A stretch of DNA of 45,658 nt from contig PEWE01000024.1 of NCBI GenBank assembly GCA_002779605.1, positions 1-45,658 on the forward strand. Direction: 5' to 3'. Numbering within the stretch: position 1 is the first letter of the stretch; each line of letters opens with the position of its first letter. The notes below the pieces were generated by a model. The model worked only from the letters and a program-made list of their open reading frames with translations, was not told the origin of the DNA and made no database searches. The stretch comes from Zetaproteobacteria bacterium CG06_land_8_20_14_3_00_59_53 (GTDB lineage Bacteria > Pseudomonadota > Zetaproteobacteria > Mariprofundales > Mariprofundaceae). The position numbers and the translations under genes are program-made. Positions 16,076-24,760 of this stretch are shown here, piece by piece.

Positions 16076-16104
16076 GGCAGCTCTGGAGAACTGCCTGTGT
16101 TCCC

Positions 16105-17295
16105 TTATGTAGATGTGCGCATGCTGTTTGTCAATGCAACCGGCGGACAGTCCAGTGCCTTGCGGTAGGCCTCGGCAGCACCCTGCCAGTCGCTGCTTTC
16201 CGAGCGCCACTGCCCCAGCATCTGCCATGCCTGTGGCGATGTCTGGCCGACAAGCAGGTGTTCCATATGCTCGTTTGCCAGACCTGACAGGCCCGCCAGA
16301 TGCGCCAGACCGGCACGCAGCAGGGCAAGGGCGGGTGTCATATCGGCAGCATCGCGCCTTTCCATGCGCCGGTAGCTCTTCATGGCATCCTCATGCATCA
16401 GCGGCAGCAGTTCGACGGCGACAACGGGATCGTTGTGCTTTTCAATATGCGCCAGCCATATCTTGCGGCATGCGGTTGCATCTCCGGCATCGATCAGGGC
16501 GCGGCCCAGCGCAAGCACCACATCATGCGATTCTACCTGCAGGCGATGCGCCTTGCGCAAATATGCCAATCTGGATTCCCTGCCTTCTGTTTCCGCGCCG
16601 GTAGCCGCTGCCAGCTGCATATAAGCGGTGGCGAGCTTGGGAGTGGCGCGTGAAGCGGAGTTGCCGCCGCGCTGCCAGGTTTCCTCCAGCATGCTGACCA
16701 GTGCCTTCCAGTCACCTGTTTCGCGCAGCAATCTGGCCTTGCGCTCCAGAGCCAGCGGGGCACCCGGATGGACCTCCAGCCAGGCGTCCAGATGCTTACC
16801 GCGTACCGCGGGATCAGGCTTTCGTGCGGCAACCGGATCAGTGGCGATGCGGGCGGACAAGGCAACAAGCAGAGGGTCGTCGCCTTCAGCAGGCAGCGGG
16901 ATATCGGTCGGCGCCAGCGGGAGACGGTCGAGCAGGCTATCGGCCCAGGCGGGAAGAAAGCCGCGACTTTTGCGGAAACTTTTCCGGCCGCGTTCACCGC
17001 GCATATCCACCCATTCGCACAGGCCATCATGCAGATGTGATTCGCGGCGTTTCTTGCGGCCGTTTCTCAGTACATGCAACAGCTGCCCGGGGCCTGCCAG
17101 AATCGCGAGCAGGATGCGGCGCAGCAGCCAGTACACAGCAAGCACCAGCAGTAGAGCCAGAATGAAAGGCCCCTGACGGGACTCGAAGACCCAGCCGAAT
17201 GCATGGATACTCAGGGTTTCGTCGGCGACTTCGGGGAACAGCGCGAACAGCACCGCAAGCCCCATGGCAAAGGCGAGAACGATAAAGGTGCGCAT
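16105..17295 (-). CDS. hemY: HemY-like membrane protein with TPR repeats
   Basis: A 396-residue protein of the proteobacterial HemY type (not the protoporphyrinogen oxidase of the same name in Gram-positives). Two N-terminal hydrophobic segments (MRTFIVLAFAMGLAVLFALF and FILALLLVLAVYWLLRRILL) separate a short periplasmic loop; the rest is alpha-helical, alanine/leucine-rich with TPR-like repeats (for example KALVSMLEETWQRGG, LAYLRKAHRLQ, WQGAAEAYRKALDCPP near the end). Its role in haem synthesis is inferred from genetic linkage in many proteobacteria and is not biochemically settled. The ATG at 17295 overlaps the hemX stop (TGATG), so the genes are coupled. Confidence 0.8.
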   Translation of the reverse strand: MRTFIVLAFAMGLAVLFALFPEVADETLSIHAFGWVFESRQGPFILALLLVLAVYWLLRRILLAILAGPGQLLHVLRNGRKKRRESHLHDGLCEWVDMRGERGRKSFRKSRGFLPAWADSLLDRLPLAPTDIPLPAEGDDPLLVALSARIATDPVAARKPDPAVRGKHLDAWLEVHPGAPLALERKARLLRETGDWKALVSMLEETWQRGGNSASRATPKLATAYMQLAAATGAETEGRESRLAYLRKAHRLQVESHDVVLALGRALIDAGDATACRKIWLAHIEKHNDPVVAVELLPLMHEDAMKSYRRMERRDAADMTPALALLRAGLAHLAGLSGLANEHMEHLLVGQTSPQAWQMLGQWRSESSDWQGAAEAYRKALDCPPVALTNSMRTST

Positions 17296-18362
17296 CAGAG
17301 GGTCTCCCTCCACTCGCTGGCCAGCCTGCGAGAGGCATCAATATCCATCATGATCTCGCCAAGTGATTCGGGCAGGCCGGTGTCGGTAAGCCCGCCGGAC
17401 TGGTCGTGAAGTGCGCCGAGCAGCTGGCGCCAGGTCTTGGGATCCGGCCAGTCCTCAATATCCAGCGCATGCGCCGTGTTCAGTAACAACTGACGCAGGT
17501 TGTTCTGATCCTGTTCCCGCGAACTGGCCGCCGGTCGCAGATGGAAGGTGCCAGCCAGCCAGGCAAAATAGGCGTTTCCGGGTTTGGGGATGATGTCCGT
17601 CTGTGAAGTCTCGGGAATGCCGTCAGCCAGCTGTTTGAGCGTCTTGCTCACGGTTCGGAGTTGATCCCTGTCCCGGTCGAGCAGGGCTGCCATACGGGCA
17701 GCCTTGTCTTTCCATGCCGCATCCAGCCTCGGGCGCGAGGCGAGATAGGCCCACATGCCGGCGCGCTGGCTAAGTCGCGTATCGGGGTTGATCAGCAGGC
17801 CCATCCACACATGCAACTCGATGGTTTGCGGACCTCTGGCTTGTTGCAGGAGTTGATCGCGCTCAGCTTGTATGCCGGTCAATTCGGCCTGCAGGCGATC
17901 GATTTCCTGTTGCAGGGAAGCGGTCGCATCCATCGCGGGTGCAGCTTCGCTGGCGATGTCTGCAGTGGCTTCAATGTTGGTTGTTTCTGCAGGCGTCTCG
18001 GCTGTCACGGGCTGAACATCGGCCTCGGGGGCGGGATACTCGGAAGGGGCCTCAGACACCATGCTTTCAGCGGGCGGGACGGTTGGCTGAGTCTGCTGTG
18101 TCGCATGCGGGGCAGGTTTGCCCGGGTTGATAAGCTGCATCGCCTGCTGACGCAACTCCGGCGGTGAATAGACCCACAGGACCGGCAGACCGATGAAGAT
18201 AAGCAGCAGAAACAGCCACGGGCCGATGCGGTGCTTTTTTGCAGCTGCGCCAGAGGATTTACTGTCGCTCTGGCCGGGCTGGATCTCATCCAGCTCCGCG
18301 TTGCTTACGGAAGCCGATTTAATGTCCTTGTCCTGAATCTCTTCCGGCTTGTTATCAGCCAT
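17295..18362 (-). CDS. hemX: HemX-like membrane protein
   Basis: A 355-residue protein in the hemX position between hemB and hemY. Layout: a charged cytoplasmic N terminus with KKHR, one transmembrane helix (about 48-68, WLFLLLIFIGLPVLWVY), a proline/glutamate/alanine-rich linker, a short coiled coil (LQQEIDRLQAELTGIQAERD, about 150-170), and a helical C-terminal domain with HVWMGLLINPDTRLSQRAG. This TM-linker-coiled-coil-helical plan is that of proteobacterial HemX, once annotated as a uroporphyrinogen methyltransferase but lacking such a domain. Sequence similarity is weak, so the name rests mainly on position. Its start overlaps the end of hemB by 8 bases. Confidence 0.65.
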   Translation of the reverse strand: MADNKPEEIQDKDIKSASVSNAELDEIQPGQSDSKSSGAAAKKHRIGPWLFLLLIFIGLPVLWVYSPPELRQQAMQLINPGKPAPHATQQTQPTVPPAESMVSEAPSEYPAPEADVQPVTAETPAETTNIEATADIASEAAPAMDATASLQQEIDRLQAELTGIQAERDQLLQQARGPQTIELHVWMGLLINPDTRLSQRAGMWAYLASRPRLDAAWKDKAARMAALLDRDRDQLRTVSKTLKQLADGIPETSQTDIIPKPGNAYFAWLAGTFHLRPAASSREQDQNNLRQLLLNTAHALDIEDWPDPKTWRQLLGALHDQSGGLTDTGLPESLGEIMMDIDASRRLASEWRETL

Positions 18363-19338
18363 GATTCAGCCAGCGGGCGATATCCATCGCGTGATAGGTG
18401 AGGATCATATCCGCTCCTGCGCGTTTGAATCCCAGCATGGTTTCCAGCACCACGCGGCGCTCGTCGATCCAGCCTTTTTCGGCAGCGGCCTTGATCATGG
18501 CGTATTCGCCGGAGACGTTGTACACGGCCATCGGCACATCGGTGGCCTGCTTCACGGCGGCGATGATGTCCATATAGGCCAGCGCGGGTTTGACCATCAG
18601 GATGTCCGCGCCCTCGGCGATATCCAGCATGGCTTCCTTGATGGCCTCGCGGGCATTGGCCGGGTCCATCTGGTAGCCGGAGCGGTCGCCGAAGGATGGT
18701 GCGGAATCGGCTGCATCGCGGAACGGGCCGAAATAGGCCGAGGCGTATTTCACCGCATACGACATCACCGGGGTGTTGGGAAAGCCGCTCTCATCCAGCG
18801 CCGAACGGATGGCACCGATCATGCCGTCCATCATGCCCGACGGGGCGATCATATCCACGCCGGCGCGGGCATAGGAGACGACCTCCTTCTGCAGGTTCTC
18901 CAGTGTGGCGTCGTTGTCCACATGCTCGCCATGCAGCACACCGCAATGCCCGTGGTCGGTGTATTCGCAGAAGCAGGAGTCGGCGATCACGCAGGTTTCC
19001 GGCGAGGCGTCCTTGGCCTCGCGCACGGCACGTTGCACGATGCCGTCGTCATTCCATGCCTCGGTGCCGATGGCATCCTTGTAGGCCGGGATACCGAAAA
19101 AGATCACGCCTGGGATGCCGGAGGCTGCAGCAGCCTTCACGGCCTTGCCGACATGCGACAGCGGCAGGCGGGATACTCCGGGCATGCTGGCGATGGGGCG
19201 CGGTTCACTGAGGGTCTCATCAACGAACAGCGGGTAGATCAAATCGTCTGTCGAGAGCGAGGTCTCGCGCACCATGCGACGCAGCGTCGGGGTGCTGCGC
19301 AGGCGGCGCGGGCGGATGGTCAGGTCGGGCAGACTCAT
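18355..19338 (-). CDS. hemB: Delta-aminolevulinic acid dehydratase (porphobilinogen synthase)
   Basis: A 327-residue HemB that condenses two 5-aminolevulinates to porphobilinogen. The Schiff-base lysines are K197 (MSYAVKYASAYFGPFRDA) and K250 (LMVKPALAYMDII). The active-site metal ligands are cysteines C122, C124 and C132 (ADSCFCEYTDHGHCGVL), so this is the zinc-dependent type rather than the magnesium type with aspartates. Length is standard. It overlaps hemD by 4 bases upstream and hemX by 8 downstream, giving the operon hemD-hemB-hemX-hemY; hemC is not in this window. Confidence 0.98.
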   Translation of the reverse strand: MSLPDLTIRPRRLRSTPTLRRMVRETSLSTDDLIYPLFVDETLSEPRPIASMPGVSRLPLSHVGKAVKAAAASGIPGVIFFGIPAYKDAIGTEAWNDDGIVQRAVREAKDASPETCVIADSCFCEYTDHGHCGVLHGEHVDNDATLENLQKEVVSYARAGVDMIAPSGMMDGMIGAIRSALDESGFPNTPVMSYAVKYASAYFGPFRDAADSAPSFGDRSGYQMDPANAREAIKEAMLDIAEGADILMVKPALAYMDIIAAVKQATDVPMAVYNVSGEYAMIKAAAEKGWIDERRVVLETMLGFKRAGADMILTYHAMDIARWLNHG

Positions 19339-20117
19339 GGGCGGTGTTCCTCCACAGCGGATCGGGATACGGTAAAATATTCAGCCAGTGCATCCAGCAT
19401 AGCAGCAAAACTAGCCTGTTTTGCCACAGCCTGCACGCTCAATCCTTCAGTCTCAGCCGCAGCGGCCACCTGCGGGCTGATCACGGCCACGGCCGGCCTG
19501 TCTGCCAGTTGTGTGTCTCCGATGCGCCGGAGGTAATGTTGTGCGGTACGGGAACTGCCGAGCAGTACGGCATCCACCTCACCCTGTCGCAGGGCGCATA
19601 GCACCGCGATCGGATTATCCTCAGGGCAGACTGTGCGATAGGCGTGCACCAGTCGGACCTCCACATCCTGCTGTCGCAGGGCATCCTGCAACACATCCCG
19701 TCCCTCTTCGGCACGCAGGAAGCAGATGCTGGCCGGCAAGCCGTGTTCCATGAAGCCCTGTATCAAGCCGTCTTGCGAGGTCTCATCGGCTACCCATGCA
19801 GCCTGAATGCCGTGGCCGCACAGCGCATCGGCTGTATGCGGGCCTACCACAATCACCTGATGCCGGCTGAACAGGGGGATGAAATCCTCGCCCAGGGCCT
19901 GCGCGGCGCAATGCACACCGTTGGTGCTGCTCATGATGATGGATGTGCCTGCCGGAAGATCACGAAGTGCGTCGCGGATATTGTCCGGGAGGCATTGTAC
20001 GGCCAGACAGGGGAAGGGCAGCGGCACGCCGCCGCGCTGTTCGATCAGTCGGGCAACGGCCTCGAATTGCTCCGCTGCACGCGTTACCAGAATGCGTTTG
20101 CCCGCAAGTGTATTCAC
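19335..20117 (-). CDS. hemD: Uroporphyrinogen-III synthase
   Basis: A 260-residue HemD that closes hydroxymethylbilane with inversion of ring D to uroporphyrinogen III. The family is poorly conserved; recognisable parts are the N-terminal KRILVTRAAEQFEAVARLIEQ, SIIMSSTNGVHCAAQAL (S/T-N-x-V-x-x), the mid-protein VVGPHTADALCGHGIQ, and the C-terminal VLLGSSRTAQHYLRRI. Linkage to hemB confirms it. The start is GTG at 20117; TTGGCG (20154-20149), an 18-base spacer and CATACT (20130-20125) place a promoter 7 bases before it with no Shine-Dalgarno. It is the first gene of the haem operon, divergent from recQ. Confidence 0.92.
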   Translation of the reverse strand: MNTLAGKRILVTRAAEQFEAVARLIEQRGGVPLPFPCLAVQCLPDNIRDALRDLPAGTSIIMSSTNGVHCAAQALGEDFIPLFSRHQVIVVGPHTADALCGHGIQAAWVADETSQDGLIQGFMEHGLPASICFLRAEEGRDVLQDALRQQDVEVRLVHAYRTVCPEDNPIAVLCALRQGEVDAVLLGSSRTAQHYLRRIGDTQLADRPAVAVISPQVAAAAETEGLSVQAVAKQASFAAMLDALAEYFTVSRSAVEEHRP

Positions 20118-20124
20118 ATCCGGC

Positions 20125-20154
20125 AGTATGCATCAGGCGTTTGTTTACCGCCAA
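20125..20154 (-). promoter_or_regulatory. Candidate promoter of hemD-hemB-hemX-hemY
   Basis: Minus strand TTGGCG, 18-base spacer, CATACT, then 7 bases to the GTG start. Box scores are moderate. Lies in the 137-bp gap divergent from recQ. Confidence 0.4.
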
Positions 20155-20197
20155 TGGCGGGATATCAGTCACATTTGCGATACAGATTCCTGTTATC

Positions 20198-20225
20198 TTG
20201 ATTTGCAGGGTCTGGCATGTAATAT
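20198..20225 (+). promoter_or_regulatory. Candidate recQ promoter
   Basis: TTGATT (20198-20203), 16-base spacer, TAATAT (20220-20225), about 30 bases before the recQ ATG. Confidence 0.5.
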
Positions 20226-20254
20226 GAATGGGTTTTGACAGGCAGGATAATGAC

Positions 20255-22426
20255 ATGGATGAGATGAACCAATCAATGAAGCAGGCCGAACGTATTCTGA
20301 AGAACACCTTCGGATATACTGCGTTCCGCTCCGTACAGAGGGATGTCGTCGAGGCGATCCTGGGTGGTGGCGATGCGTTCGTGCTGATGCCGACCGGTGG
20401 CGGCAAGTCGATGTGCTACCAGATCCCGTCCATCGTACGCAAGGGAACGGGCATCATCGTTTCCCCGCTGATCTCGCTGATGAAGGATCAGGTGGATGCA
20501 CTGGTGCGCTGTGGAGTGGATGCCGCCTATTACAATTCGTCGCTGAAGGTTGCCGAGGCAGCCGATGTGCTGGAGCGTCTCAAGGCCGGCCGGCTCGACC
20601 TGCTGTATGTCGCACCCGAACGCCTGCTTTCCGCCACCTTCACCAAGATCCTGCATGATATCGATTTGGCGCTGTTCGCCATTGATGAGGCGCATTGTGT
20701 GTCGCAGTGGGGGCATGATTTCCGTCCGGAATATGAAAAACTCGGCAGGCTGCGTGAGGAATTTCCCGGCGTGCCGATCCTCGCCCTGACCGCTACGGCC
20801 GATGAACATACCCGCAAGGATATCCTGCAATGCCTGCGCATCGAGGCGGCCAACCAGTTTGTTTCCAGTTTCGACCGACCGAATATCCGCTATCTGGTGG
20901 CCGAGAAGCGCAAGCCGATGCGCCAGTTGATCGATTTTCTCGACGACTGGAAAGGCGAGTCGGGCATCATCTACTGCATGTCCCGCAAACGCGTCGAAGA
21001 GGTGGCGGTGCACCTGCAGCGCCAGGGTATCCGTGCTGCGGCCTACCATGCCGGCATGCCTGGTCGAAGGCGCGATCAGGTGCAGGACGATTTCCTGCAT
21101 GACCGTATCCGTGTGATTGTGGCCACCATCGCTTTCGGTATGGGTGTGGATAAGCCGAACGTGCGCTACGTGGTGCATCACGATATACCGAAGAGTGTGG
21201 AGAGCTATTATCAGGAAACCGGCCGCGCCGGCCGCGACGGGATGGAATCCGAGGCCCTGCTGCTGTACAGCTCCGGCGACGTGAATCTGGTTCGCCGCCT
21301 GATCGACAATGTGGAAAGCAAGGAACAGAAGCGCATCGAGATCCACAAACTGAACAGCATGATCGGCTTTTCCGAGGCCCTGACCTGCCGCCGCCGTGTG
21401 CTGCTCGGCTACTTCGGCGAGCAGTTGAAACAGCCCTGCGGTAATTGCGACATCTGCCTCGATCCGCCGGAAACCTACGACGCTATCAAGCCGGCCCTGC
21501 TGGCCATCGAGTGCATCCGCGAGTTGGAAGAGAACTACAGCAAGGGCTATGTGATCGATGTGCTGCGCGGCTCGAATGCGGCGCGCATCATCGAGCGCGG
21601 GCATGACAAGCTGAAGAGTTACGGCGCCGGAACCGATATGACTGCTGATGAATGGACCTCCATTCTGCGCCAGCTGGTGCATCAGGGATACTGCAATCCG
21701 GATATCAGCCATCGCTCGGCTTTGAAACTGACCGATGAGGTTGCCAAGCTGGAGAAGCGCAATCATCTGATGCTGGCGCATTTCCATCAGGGTGTGCATC
21801 GCGGTCTGAAGCGGCCTGCGGTGAATCGCGCCGATCCGGTGTTTGTCGAGCTATCCGATCTGCGCCGCGAGATGGCCGAAAAGGAAGGCGTTGCACCGCA
21901 TGTGCTGATGAATGACGCCACGCTGGCCGAGATGAGCAAGCAGCGTCCGCAGTCGCTCGACGATCTGTCGGCCATCGATGGCATGGGTCAGAAAAAGGTG
22001 CAGACCTACGGTGATTCGTTTCTCAAGCTGCTATTGCAACATGGTGCTGTGGATGAGGCCGGGCAGGCCGCTGCTGCGGCCGCCGAAAAGACCCAGAAGC
22101 TGCGTGTTTCCGGCCCGCCGCCCAACGATGCGCAGATGTTCACCTGGCAGCTCTACAAGGGTGGCGAAGATCGTGAAGGCATAGCCGCACAGCAGGGTAT
22201 CAGCGACGAAACCGTGCTCAAACATTTCGTCGCGCTGGTCAAAGCCGGTTATGACATCAATGTGCGCGAGGTGCTGGGCGAAGAGTTCGACGAGGTGACT
22301 GCTGCAGTGGAAGCGGCAGATGAATACACCTCGCTGTCCGACATCAAGCGCAGCATGGATACGCCGGTGAGCAATGAAACATTCCGCTTGGTGCTGGCCT
22401 GGCGCGAAGCAGCCGGTATCACTTAA
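20255..22426 (+). CDS. recQ: ATP-dependent DNA helicase RecQ
   Basis: A 723-residue RecQ, a 3'-5' helicase in recombination and stalled-fork repair. Seen: motif 0 YTAFRSVQRDVVEAIL, Walker A LMPTGGGKSMCYQIP, motif II DEAHCVSQWGHDFRPEY, motif IV-VI with QETGRAGRDGMESEALL, the zinc cysteines TCRRRV...PCGNCDIC, the winged-helix (RQC) region, and an HRDC domain (SDLRREMAEKEGVAPHVL to KVQTYGDSFL). A further C-terminal region of about 110 residues contains a helix-turn-helix (GIAAQQGISDETVLKHFVAL), an extension known in some RecQs, making it longer than E. coli RecQ (609). ATG at 20255 follows an AGGA; an in-frame start at 20228 is less likely. Confidence 0.97.
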   Translation: MDEMNQSMKQAERILKNTFGYTAFRSVQRDVVEAILGGGDAFVLMPTGGGKSMCYQIPSIVRKGTGIIVSPLISLMKDQVDALVRCGVDAAYYNSSLKVAEAADVLERLKAGRLDLLYVAPERLLSATFTKILHDIDLALFAIDEAHCVSQWGHDFRPEYEKLGRLREEFPGVPILALTATADEHTRKDILQCLRIEAANQFVSSFDRPNIRYLVAEKRKPMRQLIDFLDDWKGESGIIYCMSRKRVEEVAVHLQRQGIRAAAYHAGMPGRRRDQVQDDFLHDRIRVIVATIAFGMGVDKPNVRYVVHHDIPKSVESYYQETGRAGRDGMESEALLLYSSGDVNLVRRLIDNVESKEQKRIEIHKLNSMIGFSEALTCRRRVLLGYFGEQLKQPCGNCDICLDPPETYDAIKPALLAIECIRELEENYSKGYVIDVLRGSNAARIIERGHDKLKSYGAGTDMTADEWTSILRQLVHQGYCNPDISHRSALKLTDEVAKLEKRNHLMLAHFHQGVHRGLKRPAVNRADPVFVELSDLRREMAEKEGVAPHVLMNDATLAEMSKQRPQSLDDLSAIDGMGQKKVQTYGDSFLKLLLQHGAVDEAGQAAAAAAEKTQKLRVSGPPPNDAQMFTWQLYKGGEDREGIAAQQGISDETVLKHFVALVKAGYDINVREVLGEEFDEVTAAVEAADEYTSLSDIKRSMDTPVSNETFRLVLAWREAAGIT

Positions 22427-22563
22427 CGCCGCGCCCCGAATGCCGCCATCCGGCGTTGCGATTCGGTCACCGCAGATAGCAAACTCCCTCATCGCGCCTT
22501 GGCTGGCGACATTCGTGACTGCGGCTCTTTCTTTGCACTCCGCAGGGTGTTTTATCAGGAGAT

Positions 22564-22821
22564 TTATTTAAGCCAGTTGTCGAGTTCGTTGCGTTTTTCG
22601 AGCGCGTACAGGCCGTCGCAGCCGCCGAGCACGTGGCGGTCGTTGATGAAGATCTGCGGTACGGTGCGTGCGCCTTCGCTGCGTTCGAGCATCTCTTCGC
22701 GGCGGGCGGGATCTGTCTCGATGTTGTATTCGGTGAATTCCAGCCCCTTCTTCTGCAACAGGGCCTTGGCCCGCACGCAATAGGGGCACCAGGAACTCGA
22801 ATAGATTTCTATCTTCGGCAT
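22564..22821 (-). CDS. grxC: Glutaredoxin 3 (GrxC type)
   Basis: An 85-residue dithiol glutaredoxin reducing protein and glutathione mixed disulfides. The active site is C12-P-Y-C15 in SSSWCPYCVRAKALL; glutathione-binding segments TVPQIFIND (the TVP cis-proline motif) and GGCDGLYAL are present. Size and motifs match GrxC. ATG at 22821 follows GAGGAG at 5 bases. It lies 12 bases after comF on the same strand, so the two are probably one operon. It is convergent with recQ; the 137-bp gap between them contains only a weak ctgcgg/ccgcag hairpin. Confidence 0.96.
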   Translation of the reverse strand: MPKIEIYSSSWCPYCVRAKALLQKKGLEFTEYNIETDPARREEMLERSEGARTVPQIFINDRHVLGGCDGLYALEKRNELDNWLK

Positions 22822-22833
22822 GTTGTCTCCTCG

Positions 22834-23607
22834 TTAATCCCGGCCTGCCAGCCGGGTCAGTGAAAATGCGCCGGCTGTGATGCCGGCGCGACGCAGCGTG
22901 CGGCATGCGTAGTGCATCGTAGCGCCCGTGGTCATGATGTCATCCACCACCCAGACCTGTATGCCGTCGCCCTGCTGTATCGCAGGCAGGTGGTCGCTGT
23001 CCACGCTGAAAGCCTTACATAGATTCTTCCAGCGTGCCCGCCCGTTCAGGCTGGATTGACGTTGCTGTTCGCCTGTGCGGCGCAGTAACTGCCAGTCGAA
23101 TGCGGCACCTGTCCGGTTGGAAATGGCGCGACAAAGGTCTGCGGCGTGATGCCGGCCTGCATGGCGCATGCGGGAGAGTGGCATGGGCACCGGTAGCAGC
23201 AGGCTTTGCGGGTCGAAGATATTGTTCAGGCGGGGGGTAGCACGATCCAGCAGCCAGAGTACACCGGCATCGCTGCCTTGCAGCTTCCAGTCGAGGATGG
23301 CGTTACGCACTGGTCCATCACGGTATAGATAAAGGCTATGGGTGACACTTTGCGGTGGTGGGCGGCGCAGGCAGGAGCCGCACGGGCCGGGGCTCAGATG
23401 TTCGGGCATCACACGCCCGCAGTGCATGCAGTGGTGATGCGGCCAGATACGGATATCGGCAGCACAGCTGTCGCAGATGCTGCTGTCTGTCGCAAGCGGC
23501 GTGCGGCAGAACACACAGGCCGGCGGGAACAGCAGATTCCTGCAGTGGTTAACGCAAGCCGAAAGTGTTGTTGACAGAGCCCCCATGCAACCCAGCATGC
23601 CTGACAT
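22834..23607 (-). CDS. comF: ComF family phosphoribosyltransferase-like protein
   Basis: A ComF/GntX family protein of about 257 residues. Seen: a zinc-finger-like N terminus (PPACVFCRTPL ... SICDSCAAD ... CMHCGRV ... PGPCGSCLRRPP) and a C-terminal phosphoribosyltransferase-type loop IQVWVVDDIMTTGATMHYACRTL (PRPP-binding DD-x(2,3)-TTGAT). ComF proteins are needed for DNA uptake or gluconate-linked processes in various bacteria; the exact activity is unsettled. The start is uncertain: ATG at 23607, 23598 or 23586 are all possible. I prefer 23607, since an extended -10 (TGC-GACTAT) lies five bases upstream; 23586 would share its CATG with bioF. Confidence 0.82.
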   Translation of the reverse strand: MSGMLGCMGALSTTLSACVNHCRNLLFPPACVFCRTPLATDSSICDSCAADIRIWPHHHCMHCGRVMPEHLSPGPCGSCLRRPPPQSVTHSLYLYRDGPVRNAILDWKLQGSDAGVLWLLDRATPRLNNIFDPQSLLLPVPMPLSRMRHAGRHHAADLCRAISNRTGAAFDWQLLRRTGEQQRQSSLNGRARWKNLCKAFSVDSDHLPAIQQGDGIQVWVVDDIMTTGATMHYACRTLRRAGITAGAFSLTRLAGRD

Positions 23608-24760
23608 GCCCGATAGTCGCAATTGGTTCACCCCGCCCCCCGAGGTTCGTCGTCGCCGCTTCAACAGCGGTGTGCGTCATGGCATGCACATCGCCATGCA
23701 GGGCAGGGATTTATTGAACTTCGCGGGCAATGATTATCTGGGTCTTAGCGTTCATCCGGCAGTGACGGCCGCGGCACGTCAGGCGCTTGAAAAGTCCGGC
23801 ACCGGTAGTGGTGCATCGCGTCTGGTCAGTGGTGACGATCCGCTGATGCATGTATTGGAATGCGGGCTGGCGGAATGGAAAGGCTTTGAAGCCTGCCTGC
23901 TGGCAGGTTCCGGCATGCTGGCCAATCTCGGCCTGTTGCAGGCCCTTGCGGGTCGCCATACCGCCCTGTTCTGCGATAAGCTGAATCACGCCTCGCTGGT
24001 GGACGGTGCGCGTCTTTCCGGCGGCAGGGTGAAGCGTTATGCGCATCTCGATACAGGGCAGTTGCAGCTGATGTTGCAGGATACCGGAGAAGCACGTCGC
24101 ATCATCGTTTCCGACGGCGTATTCAGCATGGACGGCGATTGCGCCGATATATCCGGCCTGATCGGGTTGGCGGAGCGGCATGATGCGCTGCTGCTGCTCG
24201 ATGATGCGCATGGATTCGGTGTGCTGGGAGAATGCGGGCGCGGGCTGAGCTCGTCCGCCGGGGTGGCAGGGCATGCACGGCTGATCGAGGTCGGCACATG
24301 CGGCAAGGCGCTGGGTTCTTACGGCGCATTCATCCTCGGCACGCATGAAGTGATCGAAGGACTGCGCCAGAGCCTGCGCACCATGACCTATTCGACAGCG
24401 CTGCCGCCTGCCGTTATCGCGGCCAGCCTTGCCGCGCTGAATGTCATCCGGCAGGGCGATGTGGTGCATGCGCTGCATGCCAATATCGAGCTGTTCCGCG
24501 GACTGGCTGCGCAGCAGGACCTGCAACTGATGCCCTCGATCACGCCGATTCAACCTCTGCTGCTGGGTGCCGAGTCTGTTGCGCTCGATGCTTCCGCTGC
24601 ACTTAAATGTGCGGGCTTTTTCGTGCCGGCCATCCGTCCGCCGACGGTCCCGGAAGGGACATCACGCTTGCGCATCACGCTGTCGGCGGCGCATGGAGCG
24701 GGCGACATCGAGGCGCTGGTGGATGCGCTGTGCGATATGCAGAGGGGTATTCCGGAATGA
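23585..24760 (+). CDS. bioF: 8-amino-7-oxononanoate synthase (BioF)
   Basis: A 391-residue PLP enzyme condensing pimeloyl-ACP (or CoA) with alanine to 8-amino-7-oxononanoate, the first step in biotin ring assembly. Seen: LLNFAGNDYLGLSVHP, GSGASRLVSGDDPLMHVLE, ILDDAHGFGVLGECG-type segment (LLLLDDAHGFGVLG), and the PLP lysine K241 in EVGTCGKALGSYGAF. Start is uncertain: ATG at 23585, 23597 or 23606. No start has a Shine-Dalgarno; TTGACA (23571-23576) is a good -35 but no -10 fits convincingly. It is divergent from comF and begins the bioF-bioH-bioC-bioD operon; its TGA overlaps the bioH ATG by four bases. Confidence 0.94.
   Translation: MQPSMPDMPDSRNWFTPPPEVRRRRFNSGVRHGMHIAMQGRDLLNFAGNDYLGLSVHPAVTAAARQALEKSGTGSGASRLVSGDDPLMHVLECGLAEWKGFEACLLAGSGMLANLGLLQALAGRHTALFCDKLNHASLVDGARLSGGRVKRYAHLDTGQLQLMLQDTGEARRIIVSDGVFSMDGDCADISGLIGLAERHDALLLLDDAHGFGVLGECGRGLSSSAGVAGHARLIEVGTCGKALGSYGAFILGTHEVIEGLRQSLRTMTYSTALPPAVIAASLAALNVIRQGDVVHALHANIELFRGLAAQQDLQLMPSITPIQPLLLGAESVALDASAALKCAGFFVPAIRPPTVPEGTSRLRITLSAAHGAGDIEALVDALCDMQRGIPE

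Noticed and set aside
22427-22563. REP-like or regulatory element between recQ and grxC
   Set aside because: Only short imperfect palindromes (aacgcc/ggcgtt, ctgcgg/ccgcag) were seen, with no repeat elsewhere.
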